Position numbers and translations under genes: made by a program
From: Thermothelomyces thermophilus ATCC 42464
Lineage: Eukaryota > Ascomycota > Sordariomycetes > Sordariales > Chaetomiaceae
Assembly: GCF_000226095.1 (NCBI RefSeq)
Contig: NC_016474.1
Span: 1,550,001 to 1,614,000, forward strand
Direction: 5' to 3'
DNA: 64,000 bases
In this document: positions 54,039-64,000 of the stretch, piece after piece
Layout of the letters: the number at the start of each line of letters is the position of its first letter
Position numbering within the stretch: position 1 is the first letter of the stretch
Notes under the pieces: model-generated
Told to the model about the DNA's origin: nothing
Seen by the model: only the letters and a program-made list of their open reading frames with translations
The model's database searches: none

Positions 54039-57000
54039 TTAGACCCGCTGATCCGCAAAGTCAAGGACCTCACAGTCATCCTCGAAGAACCCATCTTCAT
54101 CCTGCAGCGATGCGGCCCCCCGTCGTCGGCGGGTAGTCACCACAATCTGCGCGTCGTCGTCGCCCGTCCTCTGCAGAATCCTTTCCATTGCAGATGCTGG
54201 CAGAGCGCGCGAATCGTCGAGGGCCAGGCTGAACGGGTCGTCATCGAGGAGCTGAGGCACGCCGAGGTCGAGCCTGGTCGCCTGGATCGGCTGGCCGAAT
54301 ACCCACGGGCCGGACGGCTTGGATGAGGCGGCCGGCGTATCTTGGGCTTGAGCCTGTCGAGAGCCCTTCTTGCGGCGCGGAGTGGACTCTTGCGGGGTTT
54401 CGTCGAGCGAAGTGGCTGCCATGGGAGCCGTGAGATCCGCCTCCTGCTGGGCGGGCCCCAGTTCGTACAGCGCCACTCGCCTGTCCGTATGAAACGGCTG
54501 ATACGGAGCGCTCGATTCTATCTCGGCCTGGGGGATAGAGGACTCGGCGCTGAGATCCTGCACTCGTGTGCGTAGCCGGGGCTGGTTGAGAACCAAGGTG
54601 TTGTCGGCTGCGTCCAGGTTCTCAACGTCAAGGAACTCGTCCGGGTCCAGGATATGCTTGACTAGCGGGGACAAGACATGGTCTGGCAACAGCGGAACCT
54701 GGAAGTCGGCGTATCGGGAAAGGCGCGGCGCACGCTTGTCGGAAGTCCCCGAGAGCGCCCGCCGGCTCTTAGCCGGGAACGTCCGAACAAGGCCGTTACC
54801 AAGAACGAAGAGCGAGTGGGCCCTCTTGCCAGAAACCCAGATCACGCAAGCTGATCGGGGGAGCGAGGAGGAGCTCGGGAGGGAGACTCTGTTCTCTCCA
54901 GTGTGCCGAAGCTGGTTGATTGCGTTGCCGGTCTTGCCTAGCGAATGGCTGATGCTCGCGGCGATGACCTTTCCGCCATGTGTGGCATATTCCCCGAGAC
55001 CGGCGCCTGTCGTCGCCGGCGTGGTGGGGTTGCTCCTCCGTTGGCGGTTGATAAGCGGGCGCGCAACCTCACGAACTGAGCTCAGCGCGTTTGACGCGAT
55101 TGAAACTGCCGAAGTCGTCGGCCCTTCCGAAGCCGCAGCTTGAGCCTGTTGACCCCGCCTGCGGCGCGGAGGGGGCCATGTAAATGCGCTCGATGGCAGG
55201 TCCAGCAGATGGACGGTGCCACGTTCCGTGACCATGGCCAGGCGCTCGCCATTAGGGCGCGTCCAGGCGACGTCGACAATGCGCGCGACCGTCATCCGGG
55301 AAAACTGCGCGACCTGGCGCACCCGCGGTCCGCCCGAGGGCGAGCCGGCGGCCTGCAGTGGCGAAGACTTGGTGAGTTGGATCCGCATCAGGTCCCATAC
55401 ACTTTGCACATCGCCCTTGCTGCTCGCGCTGAATAGCGAGAGGCCGGTCGGCGAGAAGGAAAGGAAGCTGCAGCCGTGAGGGATAGCGAAAGTGGCGATC
55501 GGATGCGGGTTGACCGAGGAGCTAAGGGTCTCGAGATCCAAGATGGAGACCAGCCCCGGTTCCTTGGCAATGGGCTGAGCAACCGTACCGTGCGTTGGTG
55601 GGAACTGCGAAGAATCGGCCCGCGTAGCCCCCGTTCCGCCCCAGCTCTGCGGAGCGAGAATCGGCGAGCGCTGTTGCGGCTGGTTCGGTTGCGGATTCCA
55701 ATAGTTGTTCCACGCTTGCCAGCCCTGTTTGCCAACCCATTTCGCCCCCTGAATCAGCTCCTGCGTAGCGTCTCGCATAATCCTGTTCATGACGCTCTCT
55801 GTCAGGGGAAGGTCGAGATCGACATTGGCAGTTGGCAGCTGCGGCGGGGTCACCGATGCCAGGCCGGGCGCACGACCGGACGTCGGCACGGGAACCAGCG
55901 CCCGCAGCGCAATCTGGGAGGAGGGAGCGGCGGGACAGTAGGCGATCCATCTGCCGCTGACGCTGAGAATCGCAACCTGCGGCCGAGGACGTGAAGGAGC
56001 AGGGGAACGGCTCCGTTCCGACTCCTGGGCGGCCTCCCCTCCCTTGGGCGGTTGCTGGAGTGTGGTCCAGAGCTTGCCGTGGCAACGGAAGTGGAACGGG
56101 TGCTCGTTAGCGGCGGGCGCCTGCCGGTAGATCCAGCATTCACCCGTGACGCCAGAGGACACGACAACATTGCCGCCATCGGCATGAATGTGGAATGCCC
56201 CCGTCGGCGGAGGCGCCTTGAAGCCCGGGCTGGTGATGGGCGACTTGAGGGAGACCTTGGGCGCGTCGAGGAGAACGCTCACTCGACGACCCGTCTTCAA
56301 CGAGAAAACCTCGACCGTGGTCTGGTAAGAGTCGACGAACCCAGGGGCAACCCGGTTGCCAAGATTCCTAGTCGCCGGGTCGGGGCTTGCGTTGCTCATC
56401 GCCTCCGACCTCTCGGCAGAGACCGCGTCGTAGTCTCCGTCGGCAGCGCCTTCGGGCGCCGGCGGCGGGAACACTGGACCGTGGATGACCACGGCCACCA
56501 GGGGATACAGGCCAGAGCTCTCGGGCGTCCACGGCAGTATCTTGGCGTGATAGACGCCTCCGCGCAGCCCTTTCAGGCCGGCGGCGCTCTCGAGGCCCCG
56601 TTTCCCGACTGAGAACACCTCGAGCCCTCCTTCATATCCCGCTAGGACCACTGCGTCCTTTCCAGGCACGCGGTCGGTATCCTGCGGCGAGAGGGTGTCA
56701 AAGCCAAAATAGTAGCCTCTCTCGCCGGCCTTCATCCCCGTCTGTGGCTGCAGATCAAGGTCGACTGCAGGGGCGCCATAGAAGTGGGGCTGCGGTTGGT
56801 GCGGAAGAGGCGGGTTGGAGGCAGCCCTGAGCTGGGCATAATGCGAGTGCATCGAGCTGCGTCTCGTCGCGGCGGCGGCGAGCTGGAGATGGGGATCCGG
56901 AGGCGAGTACTGATTCTCCATGTGGAAGCTCAGCGGCCGGCGGCCGGCGGTTGGCGGAGAGGCCGAGGACGGATAGTAGCCTCCGGCCGGTCTCGGTGAG

Positions 57001-57605
57001 GACCAGCCGGAGCGGATCCCGCGCGTGTCCTCGTAAGAGGACGGGGCTGTGGGCGGGGACTCCCCCGCCAGGCTGATGAGGTTCCCCGGGGACCCGGCCA
57101 TTCCTGGACCAAGCCCTCTTGCCCACTCCCTCGTGCTCGGTGAGTTACTAGTTGCGTATGATGTCGAGGAGACCGCGTCCAGCAACGGCGAAGCGGTGTG
57201 GTTGTCGTTCGAAGACAGGCTGGAGGGTTTCATCTCGGGAGAGATGACGGGCGAGGGGTTGGGGGACGGTACTTTGGTGGCATTTCCGCTGCTTGTGGCA
57301 TGGTCAGCCTCGGGCACCCCCGCCAAGGCGACAGACTCGTCCGGCAGTCACCACAGCACCGAGGAGACTCACGAGAACTTGGCACCATGTTTCGTCACCG
57401 CTGCGACCACGCCGCCGCCTTCTTTGCCATTCTTCCGGTCCTTCTTCGAGCCTGTCTCAGGATGGAGAGGTCAGCCCCAGGCCTGAATCCAGCCGTGGTT
57501 ATGTGCGAAGGACGCGAATCGCTTGTCTGGACTACGCAAAGGTCCAATGCTGTCTGTTTGGGCGGGGAGTTCCGCGGTGATGGACGACCCAGACGTACCT
57601 GGCAT
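54039..57605 (-). CDS. Large WD40-like beta-propeller protein (BCAS3-like), uncharacterised
   Basis: Exons: 57605-57599 (7 nt), 57451-57373, 57288-54039; 1111 residues. The spliced start reads MPGSKKDRKNGKEGG then VTKHGAKFSGNATKVPSPNP, in frame throughout. Residues 30-190 are disordered, Ser/Pro-rich. The centre has WD40-like blades: KDAVVLAGYEGGLEVFSVGK, VYHAKILPW, TTVEVFSLKTGRRVSVLLDA, PIATFAIPHGCSFLSFSPTG, KGDVQSVWDL and VDVAWTRPNGERLAMVTERG then VHLLDLP. A QGAKWVGKQGWQAWNNYWNP helix precedes the last blades. The tail is disordered; the last 30 residues are acidic. The layout resembles BCAS3-type propellers linked to autophagy membranes, but I cannot confirm that family without a profile search. 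The upstream frame from 57326 starts with TTG, so the two short upstream exons are needed to reach an ATG. Confidence 0.75.
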
Positions 57606-59757
57606 GAACGGCAACCAGAGGAGCACGACGAGCAGCGGCCTGCCCGAGCGGAGGTAGTAGCGTCACCTCGCGCCAAGCCAAGAGTGATATGTGCCCGGCG
57701 AGCAAGCGATGCCGAAGGAGGCCGTAGTATAAAGGGAGACGGAGCCTTTTGGGAAACTGGAGCGGCTGCAAGTCGACTGCGTTCGAGGTAGGACGGTGGT
57801 AGAACGCCAGGCTGTTGTTTGACGGGTAGTATACGCGAACGATCGAAGGCGGCTGGAACTCGAAGAGAGCGGCAGCCGCGGGTTGTGAGTCTATGGGAGG
57901 CCCTGGCCAAGCGAATAGGGGCGGCAATCTACCGCCTCGAGGAAACAACAAACGCCCGACTATGCAAAAAGGTGCGAAGGAAAAAAAAAGAAAAGGCAAA
58001 CGTTGGTCTGGTTGGTTCCGTTATTGTCAGTAAGGAGTGGAATGATGACGGTTATGCTTGAGGAAGTGGTGGAAGGAGGAATGGTTGTGTAGCCAGAGAG
58101 CCCACTGGGGGTGCTTTCCCGCTGGGCTGTGTGACTCGTTGCGAGGCGGCTTGGGATTGACGTGACTGACAGGCGCAACCACCCGCTAGGCGTCGCGTAC
58201 CGGGTACGGAAAGGCGGGGCTTGCTGCAGGAGGCAGGCCCAAGACGGCAAGTCCAGGAGGGGTTTGTGCCTGGGGTCTCAGGGTTGGTGGGGTCGAGCCC
58301 ACGCGCTACCTTAGATGTTGGGGGGGCTATCAAGCTGTGAAGGGAATAGCGCCAAGAGATCTTCAGACGAGCATCAGCGCTATCGGGATTCTAATGATGA
58401 ACAGGGCGGATATATATATTGCTGCTGGTTATCACTGGCCGCTTTGCTTTTCGTCAACTGGGGCGGGAGTGAAACTTCAAAGAGCAAGAATGCGGATAGT
58501 TTCGTTAGATGTACGGAGCAAGAAAGGTATCGAACTTCTGTTGCAAAGAGAATTGGGAATTCAGTTCTTGCGGTAGCGGGCCTGACCGAGCAAGATCTCA
58601 AAAAGACAGAGCCAACACGTGCAGGCAGCCTAGGGAGTCATGGGAACGTATCGGAGGACCCTAGTGTCCACTTCTGGCGCAGGCTCAAGCCGCTGCTTCC
58701 CGGGCCTCGCCTCATCCTTAGTCTTAGTGTAAGTCGAGTACTGTAGTTACTCTTTTCAGGTATCCAAGCGGAACGCCGCCCGCTCCACTGGGCTGTCCAC
58801 GGCACTTGGAGGCGTGCAGTGTACAGTACATATGTGCCGTACTTACGTCATTCCGTTTCCGAGGTCATCCAGCAAGGTTTCGTGGCGCGGAGCGAACCCT
58901 GACCTCCGGTGAGTTGGTGCTGACCCTCACCAGTGACCTCTGGTCAGGCTAAATCAGAGAGAAACGTCAGGAAAAGCCTGGACACCCCGAGTTCGATTGC
59001 AGTCGTCGGCTGCCTGGAAAAGACGTTGTTTCGGCGTGATTCTGCCCGGATGGTTCGGTGGAGCCACGCCAACGTCACCCCGCACTCCCCAACAACTCCG
59101 TCTATGCACGGCCTGGTTCATTCACCGCACACGAAGTACGGTACTTAGATATGCATTGGTCTGGCATACTATACAGAGCATGCAGTTTATTCCACATAAT
59201 TCAGTACTGTATACACATACATTTTATTGTAGATACCTGCACCTACCTTACTACTTTTCGTACATCAGTTATAATACGCTACACAGTATGGATTACACCT
59301 CGACACTCAGCGGCCAACACGTCATTTTCCTCTCGCTGGTGCAGGCTCCCAAGTCTCGATAAGCGAATTGATAAACGAAGCACTCAGCAGCAGCGCGGTG
59401 GGCCTCGAACCAGAGTAGTCAACGCTTCGCTCCGATCGCGAAATCGCAGGCGAGTTTAGTCGCCTGCAATGGGAATCGCAACGCACAAGCACCGACTTCA
59501 TGACGAGCAATGACATGCGAAGCAGCTGCTTAATAACACTGGCCCTCAACGGTTGGCAAGGGCGTGTTGGCGGGTGAGGGTGAGGCCACATGACAAGACG
59601 AACGCCGCCTAGTGAAGTTAGTCGGGTTTGAGGTCCGTAGTGCACTAATTGTAGCTAGCGCACTTCCGTTCGTCTGAACGGCAGAGCTTACACTAGGCGG
59701 GAAGGAAGCGCGGGTGGTGGGCCTCCGCTTCGGCTCGAGCCCCGAGGGCCCCATCTT
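57606..59757. other. 2.15 kb gene-free stretch, WD40-like gene / NTF2-like gene
   Basis: The left part (to about 58.2 kb) should hold the promoter and leader of the WD40-like gene; the right end is the 3' flank of the NTF2-like gene. Frames such as 58315-58746 and 59058-59459 on + have no recognisable content. TGTACAGTACATATGTGCCG near 58820 and AT-rich sequence with TACTGTATACACATACATTT near 59203-59225 repeat the intergenic simple-sequence theme. No tRNA or other RNA gene is recognised. Confidence 0.45.
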
Positions 59758-60452
59758 TCAACTCTTTGGCTCTGCTTGCTGGAGATAGACGCGGTAGAAC
59801 ACCATGCGCCACGGCGCCGTCACCGAGTCCCTCTTCAGCTGCGCATGCCCGGCCCATCTGGCCACCGCATCCCCTTTGCCATCCTTCATCCTGTACGCAA
59901 CAGCCCCAAACAGCATGTACTCGGCCTCGTGCATCGCCGCGACCTCGGCGGAGAAGCTGCCGGGAAACACCTCGGCGACCTGGTGCTTGCGCGCCTCGAC
60001 GTCTTTCCACATGCGCTTCCTCATCTTACGGATCTCTAGAAAAAAAAAGGAAAAAAAAAATAGGAGTCAGACCAAATACCCGAAACTTGTGATGCAGATA
60101 CAAACTGACCTTGCTTCCCCCTGGCGACCTCGTTCCCGATCATGACGGTCGCGCCCGCGTCAAAGCAGTTAACCCACTCCTCGTCTCGGCCGGGGTCGTC
60201 CGAGATTTGGTAGAAGCGGGTGATGAACTCCTGGACGAACGACTCGATGGCGACGTTGCTCGGATACCACGGCTCGTAGCCCGACTCGCCGCCCGGCACG
60301 ACTTCCGGCTGTTGTCCATCCGGGCTCGGATCATCGGGGCTTGTTCCTCGCGTGCCGTTGTCGTTGCCTTTGGCATCGCCGTCGGGAGCTTGACGCGAGG
60401 CCGTGCCCTTCTTGTCGTCGTAGTCGTTGGTGTTGGTGTTGGTGTCGGCCAT
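59758..60452 (-). CDS. NTF2/SnoaL-like fold protein, uncharacterised
   Basis: Exons: 60452-60110 and 60035-59758, with a 74-nt intron; 206 residues. The first 65 residues are hydrophilic and Asp/Gly/Asn/Pro-rich, beginning with a MADTNTNTND repeat, and probably disordered. The rest fits a small alpha/beta NTF2-like domain: a first helix VAIESFVQEFITRFYQISDD, a strand-forming DAGATVMIGNEVARGKQ joined in frame to EIRKMRKRMWKDVEARKHQV, then AEYMLFGAVAYRMKDGKGDA and WRMVFYRVYLQQ as the closing strands. Such domains can be enzymes or binding modules; no catalytic residue set is evident, so no function is assigned. The ATG at 60452 is the first that gives a sensible N-terminus; the frame is open further upstream. 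It lies downstream of the ING gene on the same strand. Confidence 0.8.
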
Positions 60453-61267
60453 GGCGAAGGCCCTACGTGTTGACGATGATGACAATGCTTGGGACTTTGC
60501 TGTAGGATAACGCAAAGGTTGCGTCCACAAGCTCTCGCGCGTTGCGTCTCCCGCTCCTCGTACGAAGTATGTGCACCAAGAAAATCGCGCCTTCTCTCTA
60601 TGCCATTGGTTTCGATGGCGCGTGTTACTTGGGTTCGCACGCAAGCCTTACGTCGATGACCGATGCAGAGATTAAAGCAAACTTCAACGTAAAACTGACT
60701 ACAACGCCTCTACGCTCCTGCCATTTCGCTTCCAGGATCCGTACCAAAAAGGCAGCTTATGTCATGTATGCTCATGGGGCTTCTCAACGGGGATAGAACC
60801 TGCACCTTGGTTTGCAATCAAACTAACGAGTAATTTCCGAAGAGTGTGAGCAACGGACATCCATCCTCGTCTCATCGCCCGGTCACCAGCCGTGCCGCTA
60901 TGTCAGATATAGACAAGCACCACAATAAAAACCACAAACGGAGTATCGCATATAACCGCCTTTAACTCCATGACACTCCTGATCACAGGTCCCATGGCTA
61001 TGGTTCCAGTAATTCGTCCCACGTCCTGTACCGAAGACCTACCACGCCCGCCCTTTTACACCCGTAAAATAATAACACCCCAAACCATGTTTGTGCCACT
61101 GATTCCGAATCGACTGTGATGGACCACCACGCATCAAAGTGTCTCTATGAACTTAAAAAAAAATTAGGGAGGCAGGCGCAAATAGAGATGAACAAGAAGT
61201 GGAAAATGAGAATGATACATAACTCCGGTCCACTCGGATCATGACTAGTCAGATACCGAGTTCGAAG
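60453..61267. other. 815-bp spacer, NTF2-like gene / ING gene
   Basis: Both neighbours are on the minus strand, so this holds the 3' end of the ING gene and the promoter of the NTF2-like gene. It is AT-richer at 60900-61230 (AATAAAAACC near 60925, AAAAAAAAATTAGGG near 61154). No gene is seen; the short + frame at 60542-60796 shows nothing recognisable. Confidence 0.5.
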
Positions 61268-61522
61268 TCAAGCCTTGACGCCTCTCGCGCTAACTTCTCC
61301 CTTCTCTCCGATGTTCAACAGTTTCCTGCAATCGGGACAATACCACTTGGTAGTCCGCGCCGGGATGTCCGAGAGCCCGACACACTCGAGATGGAACCAC
61401 TCCAGCTTGCAATTCTGCCCCTCTCAGTCAGCACAGGGTCACAGTAAACATGATAACCGAGATGGGATAGGAAACCAAGGGGGAGTAAACACAGAACTAG
61501 GAGGAGGAGGAGAAGAAGAAAA

Positions 61523-61562
<40 letters not shown>

Positions 61563-64000
61563 ACATCGTTATCGCACTGGATCATGGTCCCGAAGCTGAC
61601 CCGGTTACACAGGCAGTATCGCTCCTCGTGGGGATCGATCACGTTTCCCTCGTCGTCCACCTCCACCTCGTGGGCGGCGTCGCCGTCGGCCGCCGAGGCG
61701 GAAGCGGCGGCGGTGGCCCTGGCCGCGGCGGCCGTCTTGCCCCTCGCGGCCGAGGCGCTGCTCTTCTTGCGCGGCGCGGCCTTGCGCGTCCCCACGGCGC
61801 TGTTACCGCCGCTGTTGGTCCGGCTGACGATGCCCGGAGCGGGTCGCTTGGTGCGCTTGCGGGGGCCGCCGCCACCTGCCGCCGCCGCCGTTGCCGCTGT
61901 TGTCGTTAACGCCGCCCCCGCTGCTGCACCGGCAGAAGATGAACCGGCCGCGGGTGTGATGGACTGCTCGCCCCCACGCTCCGGCGCAGGCGTGTTCCGG
62001 GCGGTGCTAGCGCGCCGGGGGCGGTCTGCGGCCAACGACGGCTGAGGCTCCTGGCTCGCGGCCTTGCCACGGGATGCGGCGTGCCGAGTGACCGTAGTGG
62101 TGGCGGAGGGAGCATCTGGCTCGGGCTTTGGAACGGTCGCCGGGCTGGCTGAGCGGGAGATGGCCCCGGCGACTTGGGCAATGCGCGCCTCCAGCTGCTG
62201 CTGTTGTTGTTGCTGTTGCTGCTGCTGCTGCTGCTGCTGCTCCTGGGCTCGCGCTGCTTGGGTCTTGCGCGTCTCCCGGGTCGGCGGGACAATCGGTGTC
62301 GTGGATTTCCTGGGAGAGATTACCGGAGGAGGTATCGGTGTCTCGGCTGCAGGGGGCTTGACGGGTGCAGGCGAGGGTGCTACAGTCCCGCCGGCGTTGC
62401 TACTTGCCGGAGAGGTTGTTGAAGGGACCGATACTGCAGACCTGGCGGTGATGGACTGTTCCTGGCCGTGAATGGGCACGGGGATTGGTGTGGTGGAATG
62501 AAGAACGCCTGCGGTTGAGTTACGCTGGAGAGGTTGCGCCGGCGTCTCATGGGCCAGCTGTGAGCCGCCCGGCGTCAGAACCGGAGGAGGTACCGGGGTT
62601 TCTGTCTTTGTGCGCTTGAGCTGAGGTCGTTGGGCCTGGCCCTCTGCGGTCTCCAGCTTCTCCGTCTCTGTTTCTGGCGCCGAGTCTCTCTTGCGCTTCC
62701 TCTGGGCCTTCGCCTTGGTGGCTGGAGCGTTAGCTTGGTTGGGATCGGACATGAGGGTCCTCGCAATGGCGTCGAATCTCCTAGCTGACTCTTCGGCCTC
62801 TTCGGCGGCCATCTTTGCCAGCATCTCCCTCTTGAGTTTCTTAGCCTCGTTGAGTTTCATTCCGCGATTGCTCAGGGTCTTCTCGTCCGACGTGAGCGCT
62901 TCCAGCGTCAGGGCTCCGGCCGGCATCCGCGCCTGACCGGTGTCCGGGTCGATGTCGGGCACGGGCAGCTTTCCTTCAAATACCCGCCCCTCCTCTTCGG
63001 CCTTCTTCTTTGCGGCGCGGAAGGCTTCCACTCCTCTGCCCAGCATGTTGAGCTCACGCGCCACCATGGTGTCGCTAGGGGTCCAGGCCGCGTTCTTCTT
63101 CATCCGCTTCCTCAGTTTGGCGAGCTCATAGGGTGTCAACTGGCCCCATGGTGCGTCCGGGCTGCCGATCACGGGATTTTGGGGCGGAGGGGGCAACTGG
63201 GCTATTGCGGCGCTCGTCGACAGAAGCGGCCCGGACGAGTTGGGCGCCGTAGAGGTTCCTGATCGAGGCGGTCTGCCGGGCCTGGAAGTCCTCGACGCGC
63301 CCTTGACCACTCTGATACGCGCGGGGGGTGCTGGTGTGACGGCCTCCTCGTCCTCCTCGGAGGAGGAGGAGCTGCTATCCGTCCCCGTAGTATAGGCGTC
63401 GTAGTCCAGGTCGTACGGGGCGAGTACCTCACCCGGAACCGTAATTCGCGGCACCCGGGGCCTGCGAACCTTTTTCTCGTCGGCCCGCGAGACCGCCTTC
63501 GAGGCCCGTGAGAGCTGGGGCGACTTGGTCGCGACAGGGCTCTTGTGCTCTTCGGCCGGGGTATAGTTTTCTTGCATCGTTGACAACTTTGCGAGTATGG
63601 TCTTGGCACGCGCATGGTGACGGAGGACATTCTCGGTCATGCGCTGAGCTTCGGAGAGCGAGAAGATGCGCGAGTTGAGGGCATGTTGAAGGTTCTCTGC
63701 GATCTCTGCCCGCAGGTCGACAGGGCTTGGCTGGTCGGCGGGCGGAGTGTCGGGGAGCCGTCCCCAGGCGGTGCTAAGCTTGTGCACGTTGACCGAGCTG
63801 TCGACGTAGGACTCGCCAAGTTTGCCGATGAGGGTCAAGGAACGCGTGATATCGGCTGGGAGGTGTTCGGTGAAGTCGAGAAAGTCGGAAACAGTGGCCT
63901 GCGCGTCGGGGTCGGCGCGGAGATCGAGGTGGTTGAGGGGGTTGTTGAGCTGGCCCATCGGCTGCATGGCCTGCTCGATGGGTGGCGCCTGCTGGCGGGG
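61268..64000 (-). CDS. ING-family PHD-finger chromatin protein (partial, start beyond window)
   Basis: Reader of histone H3 K4 methylation within histone acetylase or deacetylase complexes. Terminal exon 61414-61268; preceding exon 61565 to beyond 64000, where the frame stays open (RQQAPPIEQAMQPMG at the edge). At least 875 residues are visible. The ING N-terminal helical domain is at the visible start: SDFLDFTEHLPADITRSLTL, IGKLGESYVDSSVNVHKLST and RAEIAENLQHALNSRIFSLS. A long basic, Pro/Ser-rich middle contains a poly-Gln run. The PHD finger is split by the intron: RYCLCNRVSFGTMIQCDND joins NCKLEWFHLECVGLSD and WYCPDC. The Cys4-His-Cys3 pattern is complete. The long middle and polyQ suggest a Pho23-like member rather than the short Yng2 type; that is inference. 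The intron starts GTGAG and runs straight into T35. Confidence 0.9.
61525..61559. repeat. A35 homopolymer in an intron
   Basis: 35 A on the + strand (T35 in the transcript), starting immediately after the GTGAG of the ING-gene donor site. Same length as the run at 32423-32457. Confidence 0.9.
62191..62241 (-). repeat. Poly-glutamine tract in the ING-family gene
   Basis: Mixed CAG/CAA codons give 17 consecutive Gln in the disordered middle of the ING protein. The CAA interruptions lower slippage, so the tract may be selected at the protein level. Confidence 0.9.

Noticed and set aside
1-64000. Virus-like or LTR elements, intact DNA transposons or LINEs
   Set aside because: No reverse transcriptase, integrase, capsid or transposase-like frame and no long terminal repeats were recognised anywhere in the window.

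Overview
The window reads as nuclear DNA of a GC-rich filamentous ascomycete, most likely a sordariomycete (Sordariales/Chaetomiaceae-like; this placement is inferred, not searched). Genes are cut by short GT-AG introns, mostly 46-210 nt, often with CTGAC/CTAAC-like branch sites. Both strands are used. The products are typical fungal ones: a Zn(II)2Cys6 regulator, Ypp1, Rix1, Bni4, Cwc22, and a lectin-like membrane protein. I joined exons by hand from open frames, splice sites and family conservation. All coding totals close in frame.

Left part (1-13.2 kb): a Zn(II)2Cys6 transcription factor (+) faces an intradiol ring-cleavage dioxygenase (-). A gene-poor 3.6 kb follows, then an eight-exon OPT oligopeptide transporter (-).

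Centre (14-36.6 kb): mitochondrial-type beta-ketoacyl synthase (+) and a CBP3-like complex III assembly chaperone (+), then dihydrofolate reductase (-) and a Ypp1/TTC7-like protein (-). Next come Rix1 (+, divergent from Ypp1), a WW-domain protein (-), a secreted GH16 hydrolase (+), a single-pass membrane protein with a fucose-lectin-like domain (-), and tRNA-dihydrouridine synthase Dus1 (-).

Right part (39-64 kb): a Bni4-like protein phosphatase 1 scaffold (-), a 6.9 kb gene-free stretch, splicing factor Cwc22 (-), the small DPM2 subunit (+), a 1111-residue WD40-like protein (-), an NTF2/SnoaL-like protein (-), and an ING/PHD chromatin reader (-) that runs off the right edge.

The genes are mostly unrelated housekeeping functions, not a metabolic cluster or a defence system. 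I found no rRNA, convincing tRNA, CRISPR array, virus-like element or intact transposon. The most notable features are: a dihydrofolate reductase carrying a four-copy 21-bp tandem repeat in its coding region; three genes whose first coding exon is only 3 or 7 nt; two unrelated introns each with a 35-nt A/T homopolymer; a 58-bp tandem duplication upstream of the regulator; and recurring TACGGATTAC-type motifs between genes.
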